A stretch of DNA of 64,000 nucleotides from Luteibacter sp. (GTDB lineage Bacteria > Pseudomonadota > Gammaproteobacteria > Xanthomonadales > Rhodanobacteraceae): NCBI RefSeq assembly GCF_009912395.1, contig NZ_WNDO01000024.1, forward strand, positions 26,332-90,331, in the 5' to 3' direction. This document shows positions 37,796 through 47,077 of the stretch, piece by piece. The notes under the pieces were generated by a model. That model had not been told where the DNA came from and did no database searches. It saw nothing but the letters and a program-made list of their open reading frames with translations. A program made the translations under genes and the position numbers. Within the stretch, counting starts at the first letter, position 1; the number at the start of each line of letters is the position of its first letter.

Positions 37796-37862
37796 TGTAG
37801 GAGCGCGCTTGCGCGCGATGGGGGTTATCGCGACCTCCATCGCGCGCAAGCGCGCTCCTACA
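37796..37862. repeat. REP-like extragenic palindrome, copy 2 (inverted pair)
   Basis: Two 26-bp arms starting TGTAGGAGCGCGCTTGCGCG (left 37796-37821, right arm its reverse complement to 37862) enclose a 15-bp centre. Located between the convergent Na/Pi gene and the VOC gene. The right arm supplies the TAG stop codon of the VOC gene (complement of 37858-37860). Confidence 0.9.
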
Positions 37863-38241
37863 GGTCAAGTCGCTGCCCCACATCGATACGGTTGCCATCC
37901 GGGTCTTCGAAAACGAAGGCCCGGAGGCCGTACTCCTTGTCCTGGACACCACGCACGATACGCAGCCCATGCGCCTTGCAAAGGGCATGCAACGCATCGA
38001 CATCGTCCACCATCAGGTGGGCGACATTGGCAGGGCTGGCCCGATGCCGGGGTTGTAGCGTGAGATGCAGTTCGGCGTCGTCCTTGCGTAGGATGACGAA
38101 GCCCACGGGATCGCCATTGCGGAAGGCGACGCGAAAACCCAGCGCCCCCACATAGAACGCGAGGGCGCGATCAAGATCGCGGGTGGACAGGGTGGGGGCG
38201 ATCCGCCCGAAGCGGATGCCATGGCTGATGGTGTCGCTCAT
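37858..38241 (-). CDS. VOC-family (glyoxalase/bleomycin-resistance fold) protein
   Basis: 127 residues. APTLSTRDLDRALAFYVGAL at the N-terminus, FVILRKDDAELHLTL and HLMVDDVDALH in the middle, FVFEDPDGNRIDVGQRL at the end: a two-beta-alpha-beta metal-binding module with candidate ligands His, Glu. Substrate not predictable. The ATG (MSDTISHGIRFGRIAPTLST) has an AAGG site. The final codons CTG-TAG run into the REP element. Confidence 0.88.
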   Translation of the reverse strand: MSDTISHGIRFGRIAPTLSTRDLDRALAFYVGALGFRVAFRNGDPVGFVILRKDDAELHLTLQPRHRASPANVAHLMVDDVDALHALCKAHGLRIVRGVQDKEYGLRAFVFEDPDGNRIDVGQRLDL

Positions 38242-38413
38242 CGGTAAGCCTTGCTCTGGAAGCGTGGCGACGATGTGGACGGTGCCCATCGGCCTGAACG
38301 GACGGTGCCGGGTTTCGGCAAGGTTACCTCCGCCTGACAGTTTTCGAAAGGTTCGTGAATGTCCCCGGGCATACCTTTCGTCACTTCAGTAGTAGTACGA
38401 CCCCTGATCGACC

Positions 38414-39487
38414 ATGCACGCATTGGAAGCCCTCTGGTTCACCGTGGTGAACTGGCTGTCGTTTCATCTTGTCGCGCCGGCCCTGGCGGCGGTGCATCTC
38501 ACCCGGTTGATCGATAATCCGCAGGAAATTGCGCAATACTTCCTGTTGACGGCCATCCAGGTCGCGGTGATTGCCTTCGTATTCCGGCCCATGGAAAGCC
38601 TCTGGCCGCTGGAGGAATGGGCCGAACGCAAGGGGACGCGGATCGACCGCGCCTATACCCTCATCAAGCTGTTCGGCCTGTTGCCGTTGGTCAGTTATGG
38701 CGTGATCGCGCCGATCGGCCATCTGCTCGGCGGCGGTGGCGACGACGATGCGTCGGGCATCTTCAGTCTGCAAGGTGCCTTCCCCTGGCTGGGCCACCAT
38801 CCGGTGGTGCTGTTCCTCGCGTATTACGCGATCTACGACTTCGTTTACTACGTAGTGCATCGCCTGCAGCACCGTATTCCCTGGTGGTGGGCACTGCATA
38901 GCCTGCACCACAGCCAGAAGCAGCTGAACTGCTGGTCGAACGATCGCGATCATTACCTGGACGACCTGCTTGAGGTCATCTGCGTGTCGACGGTATCGGT
39001 GGTGATCGGCGTCTCGCCGACGGAGTTCGCACTGCTGGTGCTGATCGGCGAGCTACTGCAAAACTTCGATCATTCGAATATTCGCTTCCGGTTCGGCCCC
39101 GTGCTCGACAAGATCCTTGTCGATCCGAAATATCACCGCCTTCACCACATGATCGTGGACCCGGATCGACCGGGCCTGCACGACTGCAACTATTCCTTCG
39201 TCTTTCCCATCTGGGACATCCTGTTCGGCACCGCGCTGTATGGTGAGCCAGCGCGGCCCACGGGCGTGGGCGACCCGATGGTGGACGCCGACAACACGCG
39301 CGGCATCGTGGGTCAGCAGCTTGGCGTGATGAAGCGCTTCTGGGCTTCGATCCGCTGCAAGGCGGGCTGGCGACCGGGCGATGTCGCCTTCGACGAAAAC
39401 CATCGCCCGGTGTCCGTCGAAGAATTCGACCTGCATGCGCTGGAGGCGAGCCAGACCCCATTGTCGGCGGTCCGCGACTCGCGCTGA
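38414..39487 (+). CDS. Sterol desaturase / fatty-acid hydroxylase superfamily membrane protein
   Basis: 357 residues. Hydrophobic N-terminal half and the eight-histidine di-iron pattern: HRLQH, HSLHHSQ, a further DHSN, and HRLHHMI followed by HDCNYSFVFPIWD. Members hydroxylate or desaturate lipids with O2. Bacterial substrates are mostly unknown; a role in hopanoid, ornithine-lipid or carotenoid modification is possible. Confidence 0.88.
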   Translation: MHALEALWFTVVNWLSFHLVAPALAAVHLTRLIDNPQEIAQYFLLTAIQVAVIAFVFRPMESLWPLEEWAERKGTRIDRAYTLIKLFGLLPLVSYGVIAPIGHLLGGGGDDDASGIFSLQGAFPWLGHHPVVLFLAYYAIYDFVYYVVHRLQHRIPWWWALHSLHHSQKQLNCWSNDRDHYLDDLLEVICVSTVSVVIGVSPTEFALLVLIGELLQNFDHSNIRFRFGPVLDKILVDPKYHRLHHMIVDPDRPGLHDCNYSFVFPIWDILFGTALYGEPARPTGVGDPMVDADNTRGIVGQQLGVMKRFWASIRCKAGWRPGDVAFDENHRPVSVEEFDLHALEASQTPLSAVRDSR

Positions 39488-39491
39488 ACGC

Positions 39492-40445
39492 TTACTTGTC
39501 GCTGCCCATGCCGCGCGCCACGAAGGCGGCCAGCGCTTCGGGCTCGTCGGTCTGGAACACGGTGACACCGTCCTTGTAGAGACGCCCCCACACGCTGGCG
39601 GGATCGCGCAGTGCCTGCTCGTCGCCGCCGTAGCCGTTGACGAAGCCCTTGCCCAGCGTGTTCACCCACAGCCGACCATGCGCCGCATGTGCGGCCTTGG
39701 CGAGGTCGCCGAACACGTCGGGATCCATCACGGGCAGCTCGTAACCCCAGGGACGGCGGTGGCCGCCGGCCTGATTCTTCAGCACCTGCGGAAGGTCGCC
39801 GCCGTCGGGCGTGGTGGCCGAGAGGATCGGCATGAACGGCACCTGGTCATAGGGCGACATGCTGGCCAAGGGCGGGCTGCCGGCGCCGGCCACGGTCTTC
39901 ACGATCACCCGGTGCGTCGCGCCAAGGCGCTGGACCGCCGCGATTACCTCGGGATAGATCGCTTCCTTGATGTCGAGGTTGATCATGATCCGGTTGCCGG
40001 CGTGGCGGAGCAATTCGTCCAGTGTCGGCACCTCCTGGTCGGTCAGCGCGGCGGACGGGCCGCCCTGGTTGGCGCGTAACCGCAGGGATTTCACCTGGGC
40101 CAGGGTCAGGTCGGCGATGGCGCCCGTGCCGCCAGTCATTCGGTCGACCGTGGCGTCGTGCATGATCACAAGATAGCCGTCGCGCGTGCGGCGGATGTCG
40201 GTTTCCATCACGTCGACGCCGAGCGCGACGCAATGATCCAGCGCGGCGAAGGAATTTTCTGGCGCGGCAGGCAGCCCGTGGGCCGGTGCCGCATTGTGGC
40301 AGCCGCGGTGGGCGACGATGACGACGCCGCCGTCCGGGTTGGCCAGTCGCGCCGCGATATCGGAGGTGCGATCCGCGGCGAGGGCGAGGGAACCGAAAAG
40401 CGCGCTGGCTAGCATCGTCAGGGTCAGGGCGAGAGGTTTGTGCAT
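39492..40445 (-). CDS. Periplasmic glycerophosphodiester phosphodiesterase family protein
   Basis: 317 residues with signal peptide MHKPLALTLTMLASALFGSL (cleavage near LALAA). GDPD TIM-barrel motifs: VIVAHRGCHNAAPAHGLPAA, PENSF, METDIRRTRDGYLVIMHDAT, and a C-terminal TDEPEALAAF. Catalytic His pair and metal Glu/Asp are present. Hydrolyses glycerophosphodiesters to glycerol-3-phosphate plus alcohol, or related phosphodiesters. Lies 15 bases after the TonB receptor on the same strand, so a paired uptake and hydrolysis role is likely. Confidence 0.9.
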   Translation of the reverse strand: MHKPLALTLTMLASALFGSLALAADRTSDIAARLANPDGGVVIVAHRGCHNAAPAHGLPAAPENSFAALDHCVALGVDVMETDIRRTRDGYLVIMHDATVDRMTGGTGAIADLTLAQVKSLRLRANQGGPSAALTDQEVPTLDELLRHAGNRIMINLDIKEAIYPEVIAAVQRLGATHRVIVKTVAGAGSPPLASMSPYDQVPFMPILSATTPDGGDLPQVLKNQAGGHRRPWGYELPVMDPDVFGDLAKAAHAAHGRLWVNTLGKGFVNGYGGDEQALRDPASVWGRLYKDGVTVFQTDEPEALAAFVARGMGSDK

Positions 40446-40459
40446 GAGGTGGGTGTCCT

Positions 40460-43249
40460 TCAAAACTTCGGCGTGAAACGCACGCCGAACCAATAGGTGG
40501 TGGGAACGGAGTAGCTGTTCTTGAGCAGGTTGATGCCCGGACCCGTGACCGTCGTGATCCGGCTGTGGCCGACGTTGCTGACCTGGCCGATGAGCGAGAG
40601 GCTGGGCCCGATCTGGTAAGTCGCGGACAGGTCCACCTGCGAGCGCGGCGCCCAGTAGAGATCCTGCCAGCTCACGTCGCTGACGATGGAGCGCAACGCA
40701 CGACCTTGCCTGTTGTAGGCAACGCGCAGTTCGAGACCGTCGCGGTTGTAGAACAGCGTGGCGTTCATCACATAGTTCGGCTGGCCGACCAGGCGATCGA
40801 CGTTGCGTGTGCCGCCCGTGGAGAGCGGTACGGCCAGGCGTCCGTCCAGCAGCGAGACGTTGGCACTCGCTCCAAAGGCCGAAAGCATCGGCGACAGCAC
40901 CGCGAAGGAATTGACGATGCCGTTGAGCTCGACGCCGCGGATGCGGGCGTTCGACGCGTTGACCGGTGTGCTGACGATCGCGTTCTTATAGGTGACGCCC
41001 GAGGTCGGGTCGGTGAAGCCGAGGTTGGAGACGGTGAAGATCTCGTCGTGGATCTGCTTGTCGAACAGGGCCACCGACACGAGGCCGCCGGTCTCCGCCG
41101 GCAGGCGCCAGTCGAACGACAGGTCGAAGTTGTCCGACACGCGTGGCTTGATACCGGGGTTGCCCTGGGTCACTGTCACGCCGGTGGCATTCGGATTGCC
41201 GATGTCGCTGGCGTTGACGAAGTTGATCGAGCTACGCGCCGCGTACGAATCGTACGGTGGCCGTCCCAGCGTGCGGCTGTAGCCGGCGCGGATGTCGAGA
41301 TCGTCGGTGAGACTGTAGCGGCCCAGCAACGAGGGCAGCACATGGCGGTAGTCGGACGAGGTGCGGTTGGGGCGATAGACCTTGTCGGGGCCCCGGAGAT
41401 AGCCGATGGTCGATTGCAACGTGCCGTCGTAATGCAGGCCGCCCTGAAGGTACAAAGCATCGGTCGCGTACGTCGCCAGCCCGTAGGCACCGAAGATGCG
41501 CTCCTTGTGCTGGAAGTTGTCCTGGTTGTTGAAGTCGTTCTGGTTCGTGCTGTTGAAATCGCTCTTCGGCAGGCTGTCGAGGTAGGCCCGGGCCCGCGCC
41601 GGATCGATGGTAAGCAGGTTCAGGCCGGGGTTATACGGCAGGTTCGCACCAAGCGGACCGGCGAAGTTGGCGAGGTTGATCGGCGGTGCCGAGGTATTCG
41701 GGTCGAACTCGTCGCGATGCACGCTGTACGACGGACGGTCGTCGGTATAGGTCAGGCCGGTGGCGAAGCCGAGGCCACGGGCCATCTCGTCCTGGTTGAA
41801 GCGATAGTCGAGGCGACCGGTGCGGATGGTGTCAGCGGCGTTGCGACCATAGTCGGGACGCCAGTAGAACAGGCCGTAGTTGTTGAGGTTGTAGTACGCG
41901 CTCGGGTTCACCGGGAAGGCCGCGTTGAAACGGCTGGTGTCGTAGGTGAAGCCGAACGGCGCCGACGGCGTGATGGTGGCGCCGCCGGCACCGGGTGCCT
42001 GGGGCGTCGCACCGGCGATGAATTTCATCATGTAGATCGGCTCGTCGTACGTCGCATCGGAGTACGAGGCGCGAGCGGACAGCGACTGCTGATCGTCGGG
42101 ATGCCAGTTGAAGCCGGCCTGGCCGACCTTGGTGCGCGTGGTGATCTGCTGATTCGAATAGCCCACCTCGATATCGCCGACGGGATACGTTCCCGAGGTC
42201 GCGGTCTGGTTGTAGACCGGCCCGTTGCGTCCGTCGATGATGTTCTCGTTGCGGGTCATGTCGTCCTTGAAATAGTAGTAACCGCCGAGCAGGTAGGCGT
42301 CGAACGTGTCCGACGGCTTTGCCTCGAACTTGCCGGTGACGCCGTAGCGGTCGCGCTTGTCCTCCACGTACCAGCTTTTGTCGTTCTGCGGCACAGGGAT
42401 GCCGTTGCCCAGGTTGTTACCCGACTGCAACTGGCCAGCGGCGTTGTAGAAGTTGTAGAAGACCGTGTCCGTGGTCATGTGGGTGTAGGTGTAGCTGCTC
42501 AGCGTTTGGTAGTTCGCCGAAACCACCACGCCGTATTGGTGGTCGCTGCCGAAGGTGGTGCTGCCGGTGCCGCTGACGCGATAACCAGGATCCATCTGCG
42601 ACGAGGGTTGGCCGTTGTCGCTGGCATGGCCAAGCGACGCCTCCATGGTGAAGAACGGCTTGTTGCCGTTGTCGAAAGCGCTACGGGTACGCAGGTCGAT
42701 GGCGCCACCGACGGCGTTCGGGTCCTGGTCGGCGGTGAAGGTCTTCACGACGCCGATCTCGCTGATCATCGACGACGGCAGGATGTCGAGGCGGACGCCG
42801 CGGGTTACCGAGCCAAGATTACCGTTGGGCGTGCCGGGCGAGGCGATGGTGAGTCCATCGATGGTGACATTGTTGTAGCTGGAGCCGAGGCCGCGGACCA
42901 CGGGCGTGGAAGCCTCGTCGCGCGGATGTTCGTTGTCGATGGCCGGCAGCACCGACAGGCCGGGCACGCGGCGCAGCGCTTCGACGATGGTCAGGTCGGG
43001 CAGGGCGCGGGCGTCCGTGGCGCTGACCACGTCGCTGATCGTGTTGGCGGCAAGCTTGCTCTCGATCGCCGCCTCGTTGGCCTTGCGGATGCCGGTGACC
43101 TGGACCGAATCCAGGGTGGTGGGTTGCGTGTCGCTGTCCTTGGCTTGCGCGGCGGTCGTGTCCTGCGGCGTCTGCGCCGACTGCGCGGTGGCCGTGCTGG
43201 ACATGGCCGCGGTTGCCAACGCGGTCCCCAGCGCCAGAAGCTTCTTCAT
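40460..43249 (-). CDS. TonB-dependent outer-membrane receptor
   Basis: 929 residues. Signal peptide MKKLLALGTALATAAMSSTA (cleavage near ATAQS), plug domain with TonB box-like DSVQVTG, GIRKANEAAIESKL, DLTIVEALRRVPGLSVLPA, then a long barrel ending YWFGVRFTPKF with terminal Phe. Resembles the Caulobacter/xanthomonad sugar-type receptors. An ATG 18 bases upstream is possible, but the signal starts at MKKLL. A perfect ROK-style operator lies about 75 bp upstream, just before the ROK gene's stop, so this receptor is the likely target. Confidence 0.92.
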   Translation of the reverse strand: MKKLLALGTALATAAMSSTATAQSAQTPQDTTAAQAKDSDTQPTTLDSVQVTGIRKANEAAIESKLAANTISDVVSATDARALPDLTIVEALRRVPGLSVLPAIDNEHPRDEASTPVVRGLGSSYNNVTIDGLTIASPGTPNGNLGSVTRGVRLDILPSSMISEIGVVKTFTADQDPNAVGGAIDLRTRSAFDNGNKPFFTMEASLGHASDNGQPSSQMDPGYRVSGTGSTTFGSDHQYGVVVSANYQTLSSYTYTHMTTDTVFYNFYNAAGQLQSGNNLGNGIPVPQNDKSWYVEDKRDRYGVTGKFEAKPSDTFDAYLLGGYYYFKDDMTRNENIIDGRNGPVYNQTATSGTYPVGDIEVGYSNQQITTRTKVGQAGFNWHPDDQQSLSARASYSDATYDEPIYMMKFIAGATPQAPGAGGATITPSAPFGFTYDTSRFNAAFPVNPSAYYNLNNYGLFYWRPDYGRNAADTIRTGRLDYRFNQDEMARGLGFATGLTYTDDRPSYSVHRDEFDPNTSAPPINLANFAGPLGANLPYNPGLNLLTIDPARARAYLDSLPKSDFNSTNQNDFNNQDNFQHKERIFGAYGLATYATDALYLQGGLHYDGTLQSTIGYLRGPDKVYRPNRTSSDYRHVLPSLLGRYSLTDDLDIRAGYSRTLGRPPYDSYAARSSINFVNASDIGNPNATGVTVTQGNPGIKPRVSDNFDLSFDWRLPAETGGLVSVALFDKQIHDEIFTVSNLGFTDPTSGVTYKNAIVSTPVNASNARIRGVELNGIVNSFAVLSPMLSAFGASANVSLLDGRLAVPLSTGGTRNVDRLVGQPNYVMNATLFYNRDGLELRVAYNRQGRALRSIVSDVSWQDLYWAPRSQVDLSATYQIGPSLSLIGQVSNVGHSRITTVTGPGINLLKNSYSVPTTYWFGVRFTPKF

Positions 43250-43322
43250 TGACGATTTTCCCCTCATCGCGCCGACGTGATTGCCGGTGCGGGCGCCACC
43301 TTAGGAACCGAGGGTGACGGGT

Positions 43323-43348
43323 TTATTTATTTCAACCGAAATAAATAA
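43323..43348. promoter_or_regulatory. Perfect 26-bp operator-like palindrome, candidate ROK repressor site
   Basis: TTATTTATTTC (43323-43333), centre AACC, GAAATAAATAA (43338-43348): perfect 11-bp arms, all A/T except the inner C/G. It abuts the ROK gene's stop and precedes the TonB receptor start. The shape follows AT-rich NagC/Mlc-type operators. Its low GC makes a terminator role unlikely. Confidence 0.65.
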
Positions 43349-44479
43349 TCATTCCGGCGCGGCTGAGAGAATTTCGTGGATGGGCAGCAAGGCGGCGCCC
43401 ACCGCCGCCGCCGAAGCGCCCAGGCGAGAGACATGCAGGGTAGGCAAGGGCAGCCACGACAGTTCGCCCAACCAGGGTGCGTTGCGCAGGCGATCGCCCA
43501 GGGCCTGGAGTACCGGCTGCGGCAGGGGACCGGAAAGGATGATGGCACCCGGGTCCAGCCACGCGACACCGCTATGCGCGGCCATGGCGAGTTGGTCGCC
43601 GGCTCGGGCTACCCAGGTCGCGATGACTTGCCGGTGGCTGTCGAGACAGGACTCGACATTGAACAGCGACGGGATGTCCGCGCCGGCCGCCTGGAGGCAG
43701 GCCAGCAGATCGATGCCCGAAGGACGCGGTGCTTCGGACGGGAACATGCGTCCGATGTCGCCGGAGTTGCCGAACTCGCCACGCAGGATCTCGCGGCGAT
43801 GGATGACGCCGCCGCCGACACCGTGCCCCACGAAGAACACGATGGCCGAGGTGCAGGTCAGGATGAGGCCGCTATCGTAGAACTCGGCCAGTGCCGCCAG
43901 TGTCGCGTCGTTCTCGATGTACACGGGAAAGCCGAAGTAGTCGGCGAAATCGTGGTCGTAATCGATGTCGCGCCAGGCTTCCAGCCATTTCACCGTATGC
44001 CGGCGCGAGGGAGAGTGAGCGACGATCGGGCCGGGTACGGCGATACCCAGGCCCAGGAAACGCGAGCGCATGAGGTTATGTTCGAGCGCCAGTTCGCGCA
44101 GTCGTCGATCCACCTGCGCCGAGAAGTCGCGTGGATCCGGACTGTCGAAGGGAGCGACATCGCACACGATGGTCGCACCCGTGAAATCGACCAGCGCGAT
44201 CTCCAGCCATCCGGGATGCACGATCGCGCCGGCGGCGTAGCCGGCGCGTCCCGATAGAGCCAGTGGCACCGTCGGTCGACCGCGTGCGGCACTGGGCATC
44301 TGCTCCCGCTCCTCCACGACGCCAAGCATCAGCAGTTCGCGGATGAGCCGGGTCAGCGCGCCGTTATGAATCCCGAGGCGGTTCGCCAGTTCGATGCGCG
44401 GTCGGGGCCCGGCCGTACGCAGGTGCCACACGATGCGCTTGTGTTCGGGGGAAAGGACGATCTCAGGCGTGCGGGGCAT
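43349..44479 (-). CDS. ROK-family transcriptional regulator
   Basis: 376 residues from ATG MPRTPEIVLSPEHKRIVWHL. N-terminal winged helix (LANRLGIHNGALTRLIRELL) and ROK sugar-kinase-like domain. The ATP-type glycine motifs are partly kept (GLGIAVPGPIV, VYIENDATLAALAEF, VGHGVGGGVIHR). The cysteine zinc motif typical of many ROK proteins is not seen. ROK repressors sense sugars or sugar phosphates. Starts 13 bases after the MFS stop. An upstream ATG (44,509) lacks a ribosome site. Confidence 0.9.
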   Translation of the reverse strand: MPRTPEIVLSPEHKRIVWHLRTAGPRPRIELANRLGIHNGALTRLIRELLMLGVVEEREQMPSAARGRPTVPLALSGRAGYAAGAIVHPGWLEIALVDFTGATIVCDVAPFDSPDPRDFSAQVDRRLRELALEHNLMRSRFLGLGIAVPGPIVAHSPSRRHTVKWLEAWRDIDYDHDFADYFGFPVYIENDATLAALAEFYDSGLILTCTSAIVFFVGHGVGGGVIHRREILRGEFGNSGDIGRMFPSEAPRPSGIDLLACLQAAGADIPSLFNVESCLDSHRQVIATWVARAGDQLAMAAHSGVAWLDPGAIILSGPLPQPVLQALGDRLRNAPWLGELSWLPLPTLHVSRLGASAAAVGAALLPIHEILSAAPE

Positions 44480-44492
44480 CGACGGTGTTCCG

Positions 44493-45758
44493 TTACGGCG
44501 AACGTGCATCCGCTAGCGCGGCATGCCTGTGACTGCGCCGCCCATCGATGGACAGCGGCAGGACGAAGCCGATCGCGCCCAGAAGCGTGATGAGGATCAG
44601 TTCGACGAGGGTATCGGGACGGCGCAGACTGAATCCGTCGAGATAACGCCCGAGAAGGATTGTGGACAGCGCCAGCGACATCTTGATGGTCATGGTGAGC
44701 AGGGCAAAGCAGGCGAGGTCGGTTCGTTGCCCGGTTTGCGCGGCGTGCTCGCGGACCACGCGGGAGACCTCGTTCCAGACCAATACGCTGCCGCCGCCCA
44801 GGCCCACGCCGTAGACGACCGCCATCACGACCTGCACGGGTAGCGCCGGCGCCGCGATCAGCACGGTCGCCGATCCGGCGGCGGTCGCGCCGAACACGAT
44901 GGCCGCACGGGCCATGCCTGCGCGGACCAGGCGCGTGGCGACAAAGGGGCCGCCCACAGAGCCCAGGACCATCGCGAAGACGAGCGCGGCGCCCAGGGGA
45001 CGTCCCGTGGCGGGGTCGATCGCGAAGGGTAGGAATCGCCCCGGCAACGCGAGCACGCAACTGGCGGCCGTCGCCATCAGGAGAGGCGCCAGCCGCATCG
45101 TGGGAAAGTCCGACCACGCCCGGACCGTACGCTCTTCCAAACCACCGACCGGACGCTGGCGTCCCAGCCAGAAGGCGCTCGCGACGATAAGCATGCCCAT
45201 GGCGCTGGCGACGACCAGTTCACGTCCCCATGTGGCCGCTTCGTCGATCACCAGGAAGCCCGATGCCGCGACGCACAGCTTGGCCGTTGTGGCCATCACG
45301 GCGCGTACCGTCACGAAACGCGTGGCCTGGGTAGGGTCGACGGGCAACAACGACGTAAGCGCGTTCTGCGTGAGATCGTACAGTGCGTAGCTGGTGCGGA
45401 ACAGGAAGGAGGCGCATATCAGCCATGCCAGCACGTGCGACGTGCCACCGCTCACCGGGATGAACAGCAGTACTCCACTGAAGGCCGTGGCGACACCACC
45501 GATGCGTTGCAGGCGTGGTACGCGGCGCTTCTGGTGCGGCATGCGCATGAAAACCATCGCCAGCGCCAGGTCGAGGACGCTGCTATAGGCGAGGGAGACC
45601 GAAAGCAGCAGACCCGTTTGCCACGCCGGAAGTCCAAGGCGCACATGAGCGTAGTAGCCCAGCAGCAGGTCGGTGAAGGACCAGATCAGGCTCCTGGCGA
45701 AATGACCGGATGCGAAGGCGGGCAGGGCGCCAGGTGTTCGCAACGAAGACGTGGCCAT
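44493..45758 (-). CDS. MFS transporter (sugar-like, GPH/MFS type)
   Basis: 421 residues with 12 hydrophobic segments; N-terminus GHFARSLIWSFTDLLLGYYA, motif-A-like MRMPHQKRRVPRLQRIGG. Overall flavour of GPH or sugar-cation symporters in the MFS clan. It is the first gene of the MFS-ROK-TonB receptor-GDPD cluster, so an inner-membrane importer for the ligand sensed by the ROK protein is a reasonable inference; the ligand is unknown. Confidence 0.85.
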   Translation of the reverse strand: MATSSLRTPGALPAFASGHFARSLIWSFTDLLLGYYAHVRLGLPAWQTGLLLSVSLAYSSVLDLALAMVFMRMPHQKRRVPRLQRIGGVATAFSGVLLFIPVSGGTSHVLAWLICASFLFRTSYALYDLTQNALTSLLPVDPTQATRFVTVRAVMATTAKLCVAASGFLVIDEAATWGRELVVASAMGMLIVASAFWLGRQRPVGGLEERTVRAWSDFPTMRLAPLLMATAASCVLALPGRFLPFAIDPATGRPLGAALVFAMVLGSVGGPFVATRLVRAGMARAAIVFGATAAGSATVLIAAPALPVQVVMAVVYGVGLGGGSVLVWNEVSRVVREHAAQTGQRTDLACFALLTMTIKMSLALSTILLGRYLDGFSLRRPDTLVELILITLLGAIGFVLPLSIDGRRSHRHAALADARSP

Positions 45759-46087
45759 GGTGAGGAGTGTTCCGGTGCGGCAAGCGGACTTCTATACCTT
45801 GGGAAATGTCAGTTTTCATGACACTAGACATATCTCGGTGGCGGAACGAGCGGTATTCCTTTTGCATCGCAGCGTGCGCCGCGTCGCGTGCTCGTTATAA
45901 CGTTGGCCGGGCTGGAATTAGATCGATCTAAATCGGGGCATTGTGGACTTTGCCCCTTGATCGGTTCCGCCAACGGGAACGACGGGCCCATCGGCTCGAT
46001 GACGGGGCAATGCTTCGACATCGAACGAATGCGGGGGCACTCTGGGCATCGGCGTCGACACACGAACTATCCATCGGAGCAGGATTC
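45759..46087. other. 329-bp divergent intergenic region with three palindromes
   Basis: Between the MFS gene (left) and the GH18-type gene (right). Contains TGTCA-N7-TGACA (45807-45823), CGTTATAACG (45893-45902) and TTAGATCGATCTAA (45918-45931), all perfect. No ROK-type TTATTTATTTC motif occurs here. No supported coding sequence. The palindromes are candidate operator sites for either gene. Confidence 0.5.
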
Positions 46088-47041
46088 ATGAACCAGGTGT
46101 CTCGCTTTAACCGCACGCGTACGCGCATGGCGGCCGCTTTGCTTTGCTCGCTTGTCGGCATGGCCGCCTCGTCGGCCTCGTTCGCCGCCTCCACGGGCTA
46201 TACCGGAATCTTCGGTGGCGGCCCGATCTACAAGAACCTCAACAACAACATCAAGGAACTGAGCCAGTCCGGCTTTACCGAGGTGATCGTGTGGAGCGTG
46301 GAGGTGAAGTCCAACGGCGACCTCAACCTCAACGGCGAATTCCCCATCGTTTCCAATGGCGCCTACATCGGCAACCAGACCTACCCGAACTTCGCCTCGA
46401 ACCTGGCCAGCCTGAAGACGGCCGGCGTGAAACGCATCACCTTCAGCATTGGCTCGTCGAACGTCGGCGATTTCCAGGACATCAAGACGCTGGTCAACAG
46501 CACGGGCACCGGCGGCGGCACGGGTACGAACAGCATCCTCTACAAGAACTTCCAGGCGCTGAAGGCCGCGATTCCGTCGATCGACGCGATCGACCTGGAT
46601 GACGAGAACGGCTACGACGCCGCGTCCACCGTGAAGTTTTCAGTGATGCTGGGCAAGCTCGGCTACCACGTGATGCCCGACGCCTACACCAACGCCTCGT
46701 ACTGGACTTCGGTGGTCTCGCAGATCAACCAGCAGCGTCCCGGCACCGTCGATGGCGTGCACCTGCAGGCCTACTCGGGCGGTTCGGGCAACAACCCGTG
46801 CTCGTCGACCTGGAATTTCGGTGGCGTGCCGGTTTATCCGGGTATCGCCGATACGACCGTCAGCGGAGGCGTCTCGGTTTCGGTGGCACAGACCACTGTC
46901 GCGAACTGGGAAAACCAGTGCGGGATCACCGGGGCGTTCCTGTGGCTCTACGACGACGTCGCAGGCAAGACGTCCAACGGCAAGACGCTTTCCGCGGCCT
47001 ACGCGAACGCGATCGATACGGGCCTTACTCCGGCCGACTGA
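46088..47041 (+). CDS. Secreted GH18-type glycosidase (chitinase/endo-N-acetylglucosaminidase-like)
   Basis: 317 residues. Signal peptide to about residue 36 (MAASSASFAAS). The GH18 catalytic motif DxxDxDxE is intact: DAIDLDDE at residues 166-173 with acid Glu173. YTGIFGGGPIYKN begins the barrel, and GAFLWLYDDVAGKT ends it. No carbohydrate-binding module. The sequence is of the short, atypical GH18 group, so substrate (chitin, N-glycan, peptidoglycan-like) is open. AGCAGGA ribosome site precedes the ATG. Confidence 0.8.
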   Translation: MNQVSRFNRTRTRMAAALLCSLVGMAASSASFAASTGYTGIFGGGPIYKNLNNNIKELSQSGFTEVIVWSVEVKSNGDLNLNGEFPIVSNGAYIGNQTYPNFASNLASLKTAGVKRITFSIGSSNVGDFQDIKTLVNSTGTGGGTGTNSILYKNFQALKAAIPSIDAIDLDDENGYDAASTVKFSVMLGKLGYHVMPDAYTNASYWTSVVSQINQQRPGTVDGVHLQAYSGGSGNNPCSSTWNFGGVPVYPGIADTTVSGGVSVSVAQTTVANWENQCGITGAFLWLYDDVAGKTSNGKTLSAAYANAIDTGLTPAD

Positions 47042-47049
47042 CCGTCCTG

Positions 47050-47077
47050 GACGCACCGCCGGTCACGGCGGTGCGTC
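47050..47077 (+). terminator. Hairpin between the GH18-type and LysR genes
   Basis: Perfect 12-bp stem GACGCACCGCCG/CGGCGGTGCGTC with loop GTCA, nine bases after the GH18-type stop and overlapping the last codons of the convergent LysR gene. The tail is not strongly T-rich, so termination in either direction is a moderate call. Confidence 0.6.

Noticed and set aside
40565..43252. An 895-residue open frame on the plus strand
   Set aside because: It is antisense to the TonB receptor, has no ribosome site, and its translation is low-complexity Val/Arg/Ala typical of the complement of a GC-rich gene.
43323..43348. Terminator of the ROK gene
   Set aside because: The palindrome is nearly all A/T, so its hairpin would be weak; an operator fits better.
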